Shown here: piece after piece, positions 35,823 to 47,339 of the stretch
Position numbering within the stretch: position 1 is the first letter of the stretch
Layout of the letters: each line of letters opens with the position of its first letter
Source of the DNA: Tetrastigma voinierianum
Lineage: Eukaryota; Streptophyta; Magnoliopsida; Vitales; Vitaceae
Assembly: GCA_016808115.1 (NCBI GenBank)
Contig: JAEQBH010000193.1
Span: forward strand, 4,340,001 to 4,404,000
Length of the DNA: 64,000 bases
Reading direction: 5' to 3'
Notes under the pieces: generated by a model
What the model saw: only the letters and a program-made list of their open reading frames with translations
Databases searched by the model: none
Told to the model about the DNA's origin: nothing
Made by a program: the position numbers and the translations under genes

Positions 35823-36248
35823 TGTTAAGACCAAAATGACATACACTCATGACAATTATTACTAAAAGGACTATTATCTAATCACCGGCAACGGCGCCAT
35901 AAAACTTGTTAAGACCAAAACACATGTACAAATTTATGACACTATTACCAAAGGACTATTATCTAACTCTGTAAGAATCCGCGCTCTAATAAAAACTTGT
36001 CAGACCAAAACACATTGCATAAATTTATGACACTATTACCAATGGACTATTATCTTAACTCGCAATCCGCGCCATAAACTCATATAAGACCAAACATGTA
36101 CAAATTTATGACACTATTACCAAAGGACTATTATCTAATCCCCGGCAACGGCGCCATAAAACTTGTTGAGACCAAAACACATGTACAAATTTATGACACT
36201 ATTACCAAAGGACTATTATCTAATCCCCGGCAACGGCGCCATAAAACT
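35823..36248 (-). repeat. Terminal 85 bp tandem array with PBS units, 5' LTR
   Basis: Five units of 83-91 bp between the element's own PBS (35798-35815) and the body of the LTR. Two copies (about 36139-36156 and 36223-36240) carry a perfect CCCCGGCAACGGCGCCA, the exact complement side of a tRNA-Asp PBS. Two others (about 35966 and 36057) are scrambled. Each unit also carries the LTR-end phrase AAACTTGTTAAGACC. Confidence 0.85.
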
Positions 36249-37749
36249 TGTTAACTTTCTATTATATAAACCAAAAATCTCCTAGTGTAAATCATTTTTT
36301 TTATTTTAGTTTTGGCCTAATATCCTGCAAGTGCAATGTGCCCATTGGCAATAAAATGGATATAGAGTCCAGATATCGATCCCACAGATCTCAAGTGAAT
36401 TTCAAACTAATCCACCCCGAATACTCAAGCTCCATACCTATTCGACTATAACATGATTGCATCCACTAAGAAGCCAAATATACAAACATAGGAAAAGAAT
36501 GAACAATCAAAATAACCGAAATCTAAAGAATAAAGAATAAATGGAATAGTAAGAAAAATAAATGGAAATCGAATAGTTATCTTTTAGAGGACACATCAAG
36601 ATCACTCGCTATTGTGAAGTATCAATTCCCGTAGTTAACACCGATAAAATTTCTCGTGTATTTCAAGTTTTAAAATCAGCCCATGCATTTAGCATACCTG
36701 GATCTCTCCACACTCCACAAACATGATCTAATTCTGCCTCGATTCTTCAAGACAGGAATTAGATGACTACTTTTAATATGGATTTCTTAATCCTAGTATT
36801 TTTCTTTTCGCAATACTTCATACCCATTTTATGGACTGTGAACCTTAGCTCCCAAGCTATCTGGCCAAGCAAGGATATACAACTTCCTCGGGTTACTCTT
36901 CCTTCTAAATTAGAATAGATCACCCCTCTCCTTGATTGGGACCAACACTCTGATTGGCTTCACTTATTCGAATTGAGGTGAACTTCACTTGTTTAAATTG
37001 ATAAATTCGGTCCAACTCGGTTTCTTGATTTCAATAGAAGAGATTTATCTAAGTAAACTTATTAAAGTCATTAGATCTCTAACAATGTGCTAATATACCT
37101 TCAAAGAAATGTTCATAACTCTCAGGAATGTCTTCTCTGTGTCACTCAGAGGACCTCCTTGAAATCAGAGCAATGAAACAAATCTTAAACGGTTATAAGA
37201 AACTGATATTCAGATCAAAAACATTAAACCCATAACCGTGGCAATTCATAAACCGACTTCACAAGTCGTTGGAAACAACTATAAAAGATAAATTACTATA
37301 AGATTCACTTAATGGAAGTCGGGTTTCTCAATTACTGAATTACACACTGGCAAAGATTCCTCCGATCATAAGAAATTAAACTGCAAATTTGAACCGAAAG
37401 TCGACCCTGCAATTGCCTCAAACTTCAAACATTCCGTAGTAATTGAAAGAATGGAATTTCGCATTCGCTTCTGCTCAAAACGATAACATCCAGATTCAGA
37501 AAATAAAATAAAAATAAAGAAAGATGAAAAAAAATCTAATCTATAATGACGGAAATAGAAAAAGAAAAATAAAAGAAAAGAAAGAAAAGAAAAATAAAAT
37601 GAGTTTCCTGCCACCTGCAGATTCTTGCCTCGCTTCACCTCATGCCCATACCGCCTTTCTTCTTCTCAGTCGCTATTTATCTGGTTTCACTGGCCCTAAT
37701 TCTACGATTCTTTTGTGATTTCATGGACCTGCCCATAAATATTGTTCAG

Positions 37750-38530
37750 TCGCACCTCGTGATCCCTTTTTCGCGATATTAGTTAGTTTGGTACTTGTCA
37801 GATCATTTATCAATAAGTCGCATTCCTTGTTTTCCTGGCAGACTGGCGTCGCGACATCAATCTCTTTGTCGCTACATCAACTTTTGCCCGCAGTTTTGAA
37901 CTGAAAGGTTTCCATGTCGCGACACACCCTCATTGTGACATCAACCTGCTGCCTCGCAATTAACCAAGGCTTCGATGTCGCAACATCGATCTCTTATCGA
38001 CATCAGCTCGCGTCTTTTCAATGAACTATACTCGGCGTTCTACATCGCATCTCTCGTCGCGACATCGAATTTAACGAATCGTAACCAATCGGTGTGTCTT
38101 CTTATCGCGACATCACTTTATGCCTACGCAGGTTTCAATTACGCCTCGTTCTCATACCGCGACATCAATCTCTCTTATCGCGACATCACCATGTTCAGCT
38201 CTTTCTTAATCGATAGTTTCGACAAGCCGCGACATCGATCTCTTGTTGCGACATCAACTTAAGGAACTGCAACCTTCAACTGAGCACGTCTTATGTCTCC
38301 TGAGGGTTTAAATCAAGTTGCTGCATGGTCGCGAGATCACCCTTGTCATACACTTAACTTTAAGTCACAATAATAGCCATCTTCAAACCCGTCATAGCTT
38401 CTCGAGGCGCTTCTCCCCGTCATACATCAACCTTGGGTGCCCTCGGGTTAATCCTACCGAATCTCTAGATCCCCGTCGCGACCATCAAATTTCCTTCACT
38501 TTTCCGCCATGTCGCGACCGCATAATCGAC
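37750..38530. repeat. TGTCGCGACA palindrome array, 5' LTR
   Basis: Counterpart of 24955-25760, with the same core spaced by AATCTCTT and CAACTT phrases, and similar decayed variants (GTCGCTAC, ATTGTGAC, TCATAC). It is shorter and more scrambled than the 3' copy. Confidence 0.8.
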
Positions 38531-38828
38531 TGCAACCCCAAAACTCGCAACATTAGTTAACCAACCGCTTTCATTTCGCCCGCCATTTTCTCATTTTACT
38601 CCACCAATTCTTTGCATTTTCCTACGCTTTTCTTTGCCTTTCTTTCACACTCCCTGCTAATAACAAATTTGTGAGTTTCTTCATATTTTTGCATATTAAT
38701 TATTCCTTTTTAGATGAAAATCAAATAGAAAAATGGATCAAAAATAGATGACTTTTAAGCTCATCAATTAGTCATGACAACATGTTGAGCTTCAAACCTA
38801 CTTTATTTTAAAACACTAACTAACAAAG

Positions 38829-40010
38829 TTAAAACACCACTGAGATTTTCAACCCAACAGTAAAAAAACATAAACAAATAAAATATCTAAAAATTAGAAA
38901 AAGGAAAATAGAGTGAATAGAATCCTTATTACTTAGCTTGGGTTGCCTCCTAAGAAGCTGCTCCATTTTTAGGGTCTGGCGATCTTCCATTTGACCAGTC
39001 ATCCATCTTGAACAACACTTCCTCTTCATAACATTCAGCTCAAGGATGATTTCTTCCATAGTTTGAATGGGGGAAAGAAACTCATAATGCCTTTTAATTG
39101 TGGATAGTGGTTCAACCACAATTTCTTCAAAACAGTCCCCTTTATGTGATGCAAATGCAAGCACATCTATGATAAAGGGGACTCTTCATACATGTGCCCT
39201 TTTGATGGAAGCAAGCTATAAATCTTTATACACATGGTTCTTTCTTGCTCCGTCAAAGGTAATGGTTGGTTGAGATTGAACTTTTCTTTCTCCTCACCCA
39301 TAAGCAAGGTGAGCTCCCCCTTCAATGCCCCAAGTCACAAAATCCACGGGGAAGGTAATTGTGTCAATCTTCACCAAGAAGTTTTCAATAGCCATCACTT
39401 GACTTTCTTCTTCAATTTTCAGTTCATCCACTATGGGCTCTTTATCCTCTAAGTTGTTTAGGAGTGCCTTGTTCTCAATTTCCAGCTCATTCTCACTTTC
39501 TTCCACAAATTTAAGGATAGGAAGTTCTTGCACATTGCTCAAAGGAGTATCCATGCATTCATTGTGATTTATCGAAGTATTACTAGGAGAGGTCCTAGAA
39601 AATTGTTCCTTTAATGCTTGGACTAAGTGTCCCATTTGAGCTTCTATTTTTTTCAATTTAGCACTAGTGTTGACTTGGAAGGCATCTAAATCTGGAAATT
39701 TATACTCATGAAGACTAACATCTTCTTGTTCCATCCATGTAGGTAAAAATCAGCTCCTTAACAGGAGACAACTCTTCTTCCTCTTGAAATGTGGGGTTTG
39801 AACTCCCTTGATAAGACAAATGTTGAGGGGAAATTGGCATACAACTCAGGTTCGCATAGACAATATCGTCTTGGTACCAAAAACCATAACCAACAAATAC
39901 TCCTTGATCCATTAGTGAGTCGTTGTGAATTATTTGGTTCAAATGATGAACAAGTAAGTCAAGCTTGGATTCTATGGAGGCAAGTCTATCTGCTCTTGAA
40001 TATTCCTCCT
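38829..40010 (-). pseudogene. Element A gag-like ORF
   Basis: First internal segment of A after the PBS. Minus-strand frames overlap with one frameshift near 39720: 40010-39715 starts RADRLASIESKLDLLVHHLNQIIH, a predicted coiled coil; 39734-39294 continues LKKIEAQMGHLVQALKEQFSRTSPSNTSINHNECMD, which resembles the Athila Gag helix (NLE-QVGQLA-AL--R--G-LPSNTE-NPKE), then an acidic tail and the phrase VKIDTITFPVDFVTW, like the protease-side VKVDKF-FP-DFVV. 39164-38829 is basic at its end and unrecognised. No zinc knuckle is seen. The protein is likely a reduced Gag of a non-autonomous element. Confidence 0.55.
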
Positions 40011-40181
40011 TAAGTACCTACAAATAAGAAGAAAAACAAAAGAAAATAAAGTACAAAAATACTAATAGTAAAAAAATTTGCTAAGAAACAAATCACAACC
40101 AAAAATAAAAATTGCCTAAATTAGTAAGTCACCCATTCTTCAAAATGTCAACTTCCAATGAGAGGAAGTGAACCGCATCAA

Positions 40182-40199
40182 TCCCTGGTAACGACACCA
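40182..40199 (-). promoter_or_regulatory. Primer-binding site of element A (decayed)
   Basis: Minus strand TGGTGTCGTTACCAGGGA. It differs from the tRNA-Asp PBS TGGCGCCGTTGCCGGGGA only by transitions (C to T, G to A), the pattern expected from decay of methylated cytosines. It lies nine bases inside the LTR start at 40209. Confidence 0.8.
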
Positions 40200-40208
40200 A
40201 AACCTTGT

Positions 40209-43200
40209 TGATGGCCAAATGATGTATATATGAAAATATGGCCAAGGAAGTGAATGTAGTAAATATTCAAAAACTAATTTTAAAAAGTAAATACACTCAA
40301 AAAAACTGAAATGAAAAGTATTACCAACACTCAAACCCTTTCCACAAGTGCATGAGTCATACAAGTAATAAAGTGGACTCTAGAAGTCTGGATATCGGAC
40401 CAACGAGGATTGGAGGTTCTCTCTAATTGGAATTTGAGCACCCCGATTACAAGGGTTCTTCACTATTTAGGTGACCAAATAGGATGCGAATTAAAATCAA
40501 TTTAACTGAAATAAAAACTGATTTAAAACTAATCATAAAATCTACCAAACAAACAACTACTTAAGTTTAAAATGTATGAAGAAAAGCACTAGAAATGTGG
40601 ATAATTATTTAAAAATCAGTTTGCATTTCCTTGACATTGCAACATTTGTGAGTTGAATGCTGGATTTTTCCAAGAGTAATGTAGTATAGCCTTGGAATAC
40701 CTCCTGACTGTGACGCCCCAAAACCCGAGGGTCCCGTTGACCAACCATCAGCCTGTGGAATACGCATATCTCAATACCACACTATCGTGTCTCATTCACC
40801 AAGACTCATTTATGAGTAAAAGTAGCCCCATCGGGCCCTTTCAACCATACTTAAAATATTACCCAAGACTATGTCATAACAGTCCTTAAGAGTTTATTAC
40901 AACACTCTTATACAAAATCATATATTAAAACTATTTTTTTCTAATATATTTTACAAAATGAATATCAAGGACACATGTCGGCCTTCTTCACAACTATGGC
41001 CTCGGATGAGCGTCGGCCACTAATGTATGTCCTGCACTTGAAATGTTTTTCCCATAAAGGGTGAGCCACACCAGTAGAGATAACTCCTACAGACTACTCC
41101 ACTAGAAGATGCACAACAATGGTCATACACTCACCACAATCATTCCATGTAAAATGTAATTTCTACCTTGGAATCCTACATGCCATGAAATGAGATGTGA
41201 CTCAACCATGTACCACGCCCTAAGTCCTCACCGAATCCCTCCACATAATGCATGCCAGTAATGGCTGAGTAAACCATCATTGATATTTCTCATCCAATGA
41301 TCATTTTCAAAACAAAATTCTTTTGCATTTTTATAAACTAAGCCCATTGGATTTTTTGTACACCTCAATGAGTGATCTTTTTTATGTGAGTCTACATGTG
41401 TCTTTTGTGGGTAGGTGAATTTTCAGGGTCGCATCGCAGGCTTCGCATGCCTTCCTACACTTTCACGGGCTTTCACCGTTGGACACATATGTATAACCAA
41501 AAATATCAGGTCTTTCACCTGAGGGGGTATCTATCCCTACTTGCTACTACTCGACACAAGTTTTTCCTTGTTATACAATCATGTGACTGTTATTAGATCC
41601 GATTGTCGCGAGCCAGCCCCTTGAGCACAAGTGAGGTGTTTGATCATGGCTCAGCTGCACTCACACCCATTCAATGTGATGTCCCCATGCGTATGCAATG
41701 TATGCGCCATTGCCTATTTATACCATGTCACATATATAATGAATGCTATATGGACAATTTTATCAAATATGCATATCACCAATGCATCCTAGGTAATTAT
41801 ATCAAACATTCATATAATTTCCCTACATTAATTCATTCATGTCAATATATCATAAAAGCATATATCAACATCACATACGAATCATTACTTAGTCAAGTAA
41901 TGAAGCACTTTATCCTCTAGGATAAATTATGACATAACATGTCCACAACATAGCCTACAACATGCCATGTAATGGCCATGTGTACACATACAATTTATCA
42001 CATGTCAATATATTAATACATATATCAACATTTCATCAAACAAGCATGTCATGCCATGCAATTAGTACACTTAGTGTTATGATCAAAACTTCAGCAACGA
42101 TGTGAGCATCAAATTCCAATAAATAGCATATGGCTAGATTCTAGACTCAAAGAGCTTTTCATAGAGTCTAAGAACGCGTGAATCGGAGTTCGCATGAGAA
42201 AGATATGGTTGTCTGAAGTTGGAGTACACCAGGATCCACACTATTGCGCCAATCCACACAATAGTGTGCCTAAGGGTTACAGGAGCATTTTGGCAACTCC
42301 CGTAAATACAAATTTTCAACCCAAATTCGCTCCGAAAGCAGCCCTTTAAACCGGCTACAAACCCATCACATGCCATTAACATGGCACAACACGGTTCCAA
42401 AATCAGCCCAAAACAATAGCCTAAAGGCTAGAAATAAACCAAAGTAGGAAGAATCCCTACCTCTTGAAGCATAGCCCCTCATCAAATCTCCGGACTTTAC
42501 TCCTTGGTCCAACGAGTTCCGACCGTCGAAATGCTAATGAACTGAGGAAGAAACCGCCAGCCTCCTTTCTCTTTCTCTTTTCCCTTTCTCTCCTTTCCTC
42601 CCTTTCTCTTTTCCTTTCCTGCTCCCCCCTCATTTTTCTACGAACACATCCCATTTATTGGCATGTCTATTGGCATGCATGTGGACATAACGCCAGCATG
42701 TGTCACATGTCACGCAGCCATTTGCCTTTATGACTTATGACACATGAACGCCATGTGCCACTCATGGCTTGCCATGTGTCATCGATTCCCCCTCATTTAT
42801 TGACCGGCGTGAAATTCTTACTATCTGGGGTGACAAAATTACGCGCTAGGTAACCAGTTTCCGCGAGGATGAGAGTCAATGGTGAGGTCCGTTTCATCAT
42901 CTGAGATCTAGAAAATTCAAGGTTTTCAACTTGAATCGTAGAGGCAAGTTTACCGTGTTTGCCCTATTTTTTTTTAGGAAAGTTCAAATTTACCCAGGTT
43001 TTATACTGACACTATACATTTCACTATTTAGATAACCATATTCCTAAACCAGATAAATTGGTCTAAATAGCTACTTTTAGGATTTGATCCTCTTTAATAT
43101 TTAGTTGTTTTTCCTTACCAAGTACTTCACAACCATTTCTTAGGACTAAAGACAACTTGCCCCCATAGATAGGGTAAAACAAGCCTTCTTCAATACAATT

Positions 43201-44506
43201 GGTACCTCAATTTGCAATTCATTAGAATGCTCTATCTCCTTGATTAGAATATTTGCTAACACGGGATCAAGATTATTCTAACAAATTGATATGAGACCTC
43301 TAAACATTAAACTGATAAATCATTAGGTGTTCCTTATGCTTCGGGAACACACTACTGTTGTCACTCAGAAAGGAACCTATAAGTCAGAGGTTAGAGCAGG
43401 CAGTGATTTATCAAAGTGATGTTTAGAGTGCATTAATTCTAAAAATATCAGCCTAACATACCCCTAAGTTTTTGCTCTTTGCTCTCAAGTAGTCCATATT
43501 TGTGTCACTCGGAGAGATCCTAGAAATCAAAGCACAGATACAACTCTTTCTAGATATAAAATACTGATATTTAGAACAACACTTTACAAGAATAGCATCG
43601 ATTATATAAATTCAATTTTCAAACCCACAAAACAAACCATAAATCTGCAAATCTAAATGTTCAAAAATTAATCCCCAACCCTAGAGGTTGTTTAATGTTC
43701 AATTACTAGATTCCACTCATCACAAACCAAGCAACAAGCAAAAAAATGAAGAAAGAAATCAATAGATAAGAAGTGAGAGAACAAATCCTGATTTGAGCTT
43801 CAATCTTCGTCTCAATAGTAATGAAATCTGGATCTCTGAGTATAGCACTGATATCTCTTCAATACAAATAAAAATATGCTCTAAAATGACTCTAAGATCT
43901 ACTAAAAATCAAAATCTGCAGCAAAACTGAAACAATGGATAGTTTTAGAGAGAGAAACCCCATGAGAGGTGTTTTCCCACCTCCTTGCTTGTCCTAAAAA
44001 CCTAAAAAATGACTATTTATAGTCCTAGGGTGATATGGGCTTGAAAACAGTCAAAAATAGCAATTTTCGGGGCTTTACGGTCGGGCTGGCGTCCAATGTC
44101 GACATTGTTTGCAATGTCATAACATTGCTTTCTACCGATCGCTGGTTTTTCTTCTCCAACTTGTCGGGGCCATAATTTCTTCATTTTAACTCAGATTTGG
44201 GCGTGTGATGTGTCGTTGGAAATCTCTTTGAATGTAGAATGGAACCTTGTGTGGAGTTGAACTATTTGATGCTCCAAATGATACAGAAAAATTCATCTTC
44301 CCAATGACGCGTTGTGAGACATTCGGTTAACTCTCTTTTTGGAAATATTTTGCATCTTTTCTTACTAAATCACTTTATTTCCATCAAGAATCCTACAAAA
44401 CCAAGTTTAAAGGAAATGTTATGAGTTTTACATGAATTTGGATATAAAATACTCAAAAATAACATGTGAAATGGACTCAAAACATATATGAGTTTTACAC
44501 TCATCA
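40209..44506 (-). repeat. 5' LTR of element A (interrupted)
   Basis: About 2.0 kb after removal of the solo LTR at 40709-43005. It begins TGATGGCC on the plus strand and ends ACTCATCA, followed by CTAAC. Similarity to 2098-4087 is high over its whole length. The palindrome pair is decayed here (about 44093-44107, with a deletion, and 44112-44127). A TATA-like box lies at 44011-44024. Confidence 0.85.
40709..43005 (-). mobile_element. Solo LTR inserted in the element A LTR
   Basis: 2,297 bp absent from the other LTR of A and flanked by a perfect 5 bp duplication CTGAC (40704-40708, 43006-43010). It begins TGTGACGCCCC on the plus strand; the other end reads TATAAAACC on the minus strand, so the expected TG has become TA. 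Orientation is inferred from the purine-rich minus strand (42540-42640). A 10 bp inverted repeat sits at 42237-42246/42259-42268. There is no coding domain. Confidence 0.8.
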
Positions 44507-44511
44507 CTAAC

Positions 44512-46740
44512 TAACTCAATCGTTGGGTAGCTTGTTTCTTAGCAAGTTGGCCTTGCTCAAACTCTATCTTAAGGCCACCTCTAATTTGGAGAAATCTCCG
44601 TATTGGACTTGTGCGAGCTAAGGCCTCTAAGATGAATACCTTGGATTGAGACACTTTGAAAGTTGATACTAACACCTCTAGAATTGCACAGAAGGCATCC
44701 TTTTGGTTGGTGGATAGGGTAAGTAGATCAACGAAGCAAGTGGCTCCTGATAAGAGCGGCAACTGACCACATCGGTCACTATGAGGGCCTTAGCGAGGAT
44801 TGGGGGGTTGGGTGGTGGGTCTAGAAAAAGACCGGCTCAAATTCAAAGACATGTCTATCTCCACCTCTATTGGAAAAGTTGATCTCGGTGAAGCTTGGAG
44901 AAATGGAAAATATAAGGCAGGAAAGGATGAAAAATGCAAAAGAAAAATAAAGATAGAGTAGGCTGAGAAGTATGGTCATACTAGCCTTCTCCAACTGCGA
45001 TGGCCTTTTCACTTTCAGAGTCTTCCTATCATCATTTCGAACCACGTACCTTACTAATATCCTTGGAATCTTCCTAAGCTTGAGAGCCTCTTCTGCTCAA
45101 AGTAGACTCTTGCCTCTCCATTCTCTTAGGGTTCTTCCATTTCTTCAACCTCAATGGGATCATCAACAATTTTAGAGAAATCAAACTAAGGGGTTATCTT
45201 ACACGAAGTACGAAGAAGTCAATCCTATAGAGAAAAAGGGAAATCAGATAAGCATGAGGTAAATTTATGAATACAAATACATAAAATAATTCATTTACTT
45301 GTAGTGGGTGAGCAAGAATTGAGGAGCTCGTCAAATCTGACATTCCACCAAGAAGAGAAGGATTGTGCCGTGGATAAGGAGGTAATCTCAATGTAGCAAG
45401 AATGAGTTTGATACTCCTTAACCAGTTTTTGTACAAACTCCAAATCTGGATGGATAGAAGGCAAGAGAGGTAAAACTAAGATAAATTGTTGAAAACTAAA
45501 TAGGTGGGACCGGAAGACGAGGAGATATAATTTGCTTAGGTAGGCTGGGGATGTGAAAATGAAGAAGAAGAAAGGTGAAGTAACCCTTGAAATAGAACTC
45601 TATAAGTGGTACACTATAAGGAAGTTTGTGCAGAACTAAGAAAATCATGTGTAGATATGGTAAGAGAATAAGCCAAAATCTCTGATTCAACTAAAATATG
45701 TACAAAAATCGGGCTTCCATAAGTGGACTTGATATACATCTGCACCCAAACCTAAGAAAAAGGACATAAGATCATAAGAGGGCATAGTGCACAGAGAATG
45801 TATTGCATGGAGTCCCAAGGTCATAAAAGAGGTAGGTTTCCATCTTGAAAACTTTGGAAAATATGAAAACAACCACATATGCACAAACCATAAGGTACCA
45901 CCAACTCGATGGTAAGACTCATCAGATACATACTTACTCATGGCTTGATAAATTGAGACTAATAGTAAAGTGCCTAAGGCATATGACCGACCTAGAACAA
46001 GTGTTTTCGCCAAGGGTAAATACTTCAAAAGAACTCAACATGCTCAACACTAGATGGAATCCCAATGGCATCATGCCATTTCCAGATAGTGGCAGAGTAC
46101 GAAGTCTAAGTAGTAGAGGAAACCTCAATAGCTGGAAGGGAGGAATCTTGAACATCGAGCAGACACAACGCATAAGCACCTTGGATAGGTAAGCCCTTGA
46201 GGACGGTAATATCCCTTAATGTGATGGAAATAAGGTCAAATGGAAGTAGAAAAGAGTTAATACTCTTGGACCATAATTTTAATACCACACTCATCAATTC
46301 CACATCAAGAGAGGTGTTTATAGTGGTAAGATGAATAAACTGCTCAATCCCCAATGATGCCCAACGTCCTTGAAAATGCGGGGACAACCTAATAACCCAT
46401 GCAACCCATCCATCAGAAGCCCTTGGCCATGATTTGGCCAGGTTCACCATAGGCTTTAACTTCTTCCCTAAAAAGTAGTTCGGTTGCCGATCTCAATGGA
46501 AAAGGGAAATTAGGTGGAGAAGAAAATACTTCTCCAAGGGAATGTGCAAACTCTAACCCAAGCAAAGGAAGGAGAATAGTATGGCAAAGCAAAAAAATTA
46601 TATTAGAACTAGCACAGGTCAAGGAAGAATGAGCACAAGATTGGATTACCATGATAAAGATGGGACCGGGTTGGAAGCCATTGAACCAACACAAGAAACT
46701 CATTAGAAAAAAATCTAAGAAAGTTAAAGTCATGACAAAA
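44512..46740 (-). pseudogene. Plant mobile domain (PMD) protein, broken, in element C
   Basis: Minus-strand frames in order: 46450-46106 reads RWASLGIEQFIHLTT...LWSKSINSFLLPFDLISITLRDITVLKGLPIQG. This is the PMD core as in MAIN/MAIL-type proteins (family form L---W---T-TFHLP-GE-TITL-DV--L-GLPI-G). 46028-45687 reads PLAKTLVLGRSYALGTLLLVSIYQAMS...GGTLWFVHMWLFSYFP, matching the downstream PMD motif (A--YRDL----GG--WLLQLW-WERF). A frameshift separates them. Weaker frames continue to 44511, where the ORF 44762-44511 is cut by the insertion of element A. PMD proteins of plants act in silencing, and PMDs are also carried by transposons. Confidence 0.7.
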
Positions 46741-46965
46741 GTCTAAATCTCAATCTATAAAGCCAAGAAACGTTCAAGAAGGGCAAAAGTCTATACGACA
46801 GTGGCTTATAAGAGAATTACCTTTAAGTCATTTCCACCGATAGATAAGTCAAAATTCTTTTGCAATACACGGCCTATTGTCTACAAAAGAAAAAGTTCAA
46901 ATTTAGGTGAAAGGTCACTCAACCTATGACGAAAGCATTTTCATAAATCATTTAATCTATACTTA

Positions 46966-47335
46966 GGAAAATTTTCAAAATAACCGAACGACATCAGAAG
47001 AATTTTTTTCGAGAGTGCATTCAGGATGATTTTTTTGAAATACCTGAACAACATCAGAAGAATTTTTTTCAATAGTGCATTCGAGATATTTTTCGATATC
47101 TACACTCTAGAAAATTTTCAAAATAGGCGAACAACATCAAAAGATTTTTTTTCGAGATTGCATTCAAGATATTTTTTGGTACACTCTAGAAAATTTTCAA
47201 AATAGCCGAACTACATCAAAATATTTTTTTCAAAAATCCATTCAAGATTGTTTTCAAAATATGCACTTAAGAAAGTTTTCAAAACAACCTAACAACTTCA
47301 GAAGAATTTTTTCAAGAGTGCATTCAAGATAATTT
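46966..47335. repeat. 60-82 bp tandem repeat in element C
   Basis: Five diverged copies of a unit built from GAAAATTTTCAAAATAGCCG, AACAACATCAGAAG, ATTTTTTTCGAGAG and TGCATTCAAGAT; starts near 46970, 47031, 47112, 47190 and 47272. AT-rich, with no ORF. It lies between the PMD frames and the leader, where it could be intronic or untranslated. Confidence 0.7.
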
Positions 47336-47339
47336 CGTA

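Larger units (their letters stand above)
23015..38766 (-). mobile_element. Athila-like element B, near complete in structure
   Basis: 15.75 kb minus-strand Ty3/gypsy element inserted in A, with flanks TTTAG (23010-23014) and ATTAG (38767-38771), a five-base duplication with one mismatch. LTRs are 2,984 bp (23015-25998) and 2,944 bp (35823-38766). PBS at 35798-35815 is complementary to tRNA-Asp; PPT at 25999-26013. Order on the minus strand: gag, protease, RT, RNase H, integrase, then a 4.7 kb 3' region. PBS type, the FMDDF RT motif and the large 3' region indicate the Athila lineage. Every frame is broken, and differences between the two LTRs come in bursts. Confidence 0.85.
35823..38766 (-). 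repeat. 5' LTR of element B
   Basis: Pairs with 23015-25998. Minus-strand start TGATGAGC at 38766, followed on the plus strand by ATTAG. It contains the palindrome array (37750-38530), the TATA-like box (about 37671-37684), the purine-rich tract (37500-37600) and the terminal PBS-unit array (35823-36248). Long identical stretches alternate with short scrambled ones compared with the 3' copy. Confidence 0.8.
2098..44506 (-). mobile_element. Athila-like element A, outer nested element
   Basis: An LTR retrotransposon on the minus strand with LTRs at 2098-4087 (3') and 40209-44506 (5', interrupted). It has a decayed tRNA-Asp PBS at 40182-40199, a polypurine tract at 4088-4100 and target duplications CTAAT (2093-2097) and CTAAC (44507-44511). 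Removing the Tat element, element B and the solo LTR leaves about 2.0 kb per LTR and only about 4.5 kb of internal DNA (4088-5205, 21022-23009, 38772-40208). A gag-like ORF is visible, but no RT, RNase H or integrase. A therefore looks non-autonomous or deleted. The Athila assignment follows from LTR ends TGATGAG, PBS type, PPT form and similarity to B. Confidence 0.75.

Noticed and set aside
36139..36156. tRNA-Asp gene fragment
   Set aside because: Only the terminal 17-18 bases match a tRNA 3' end and they include the CCA end that is not encoded in plant tRNA genes; position next to an LTR makes it a PBS.
42457..42654. Arg/Glu-rich minus-strand ORF
   Set aside because: Translation of the purine-rich strand of a solo LTR; no family motif.
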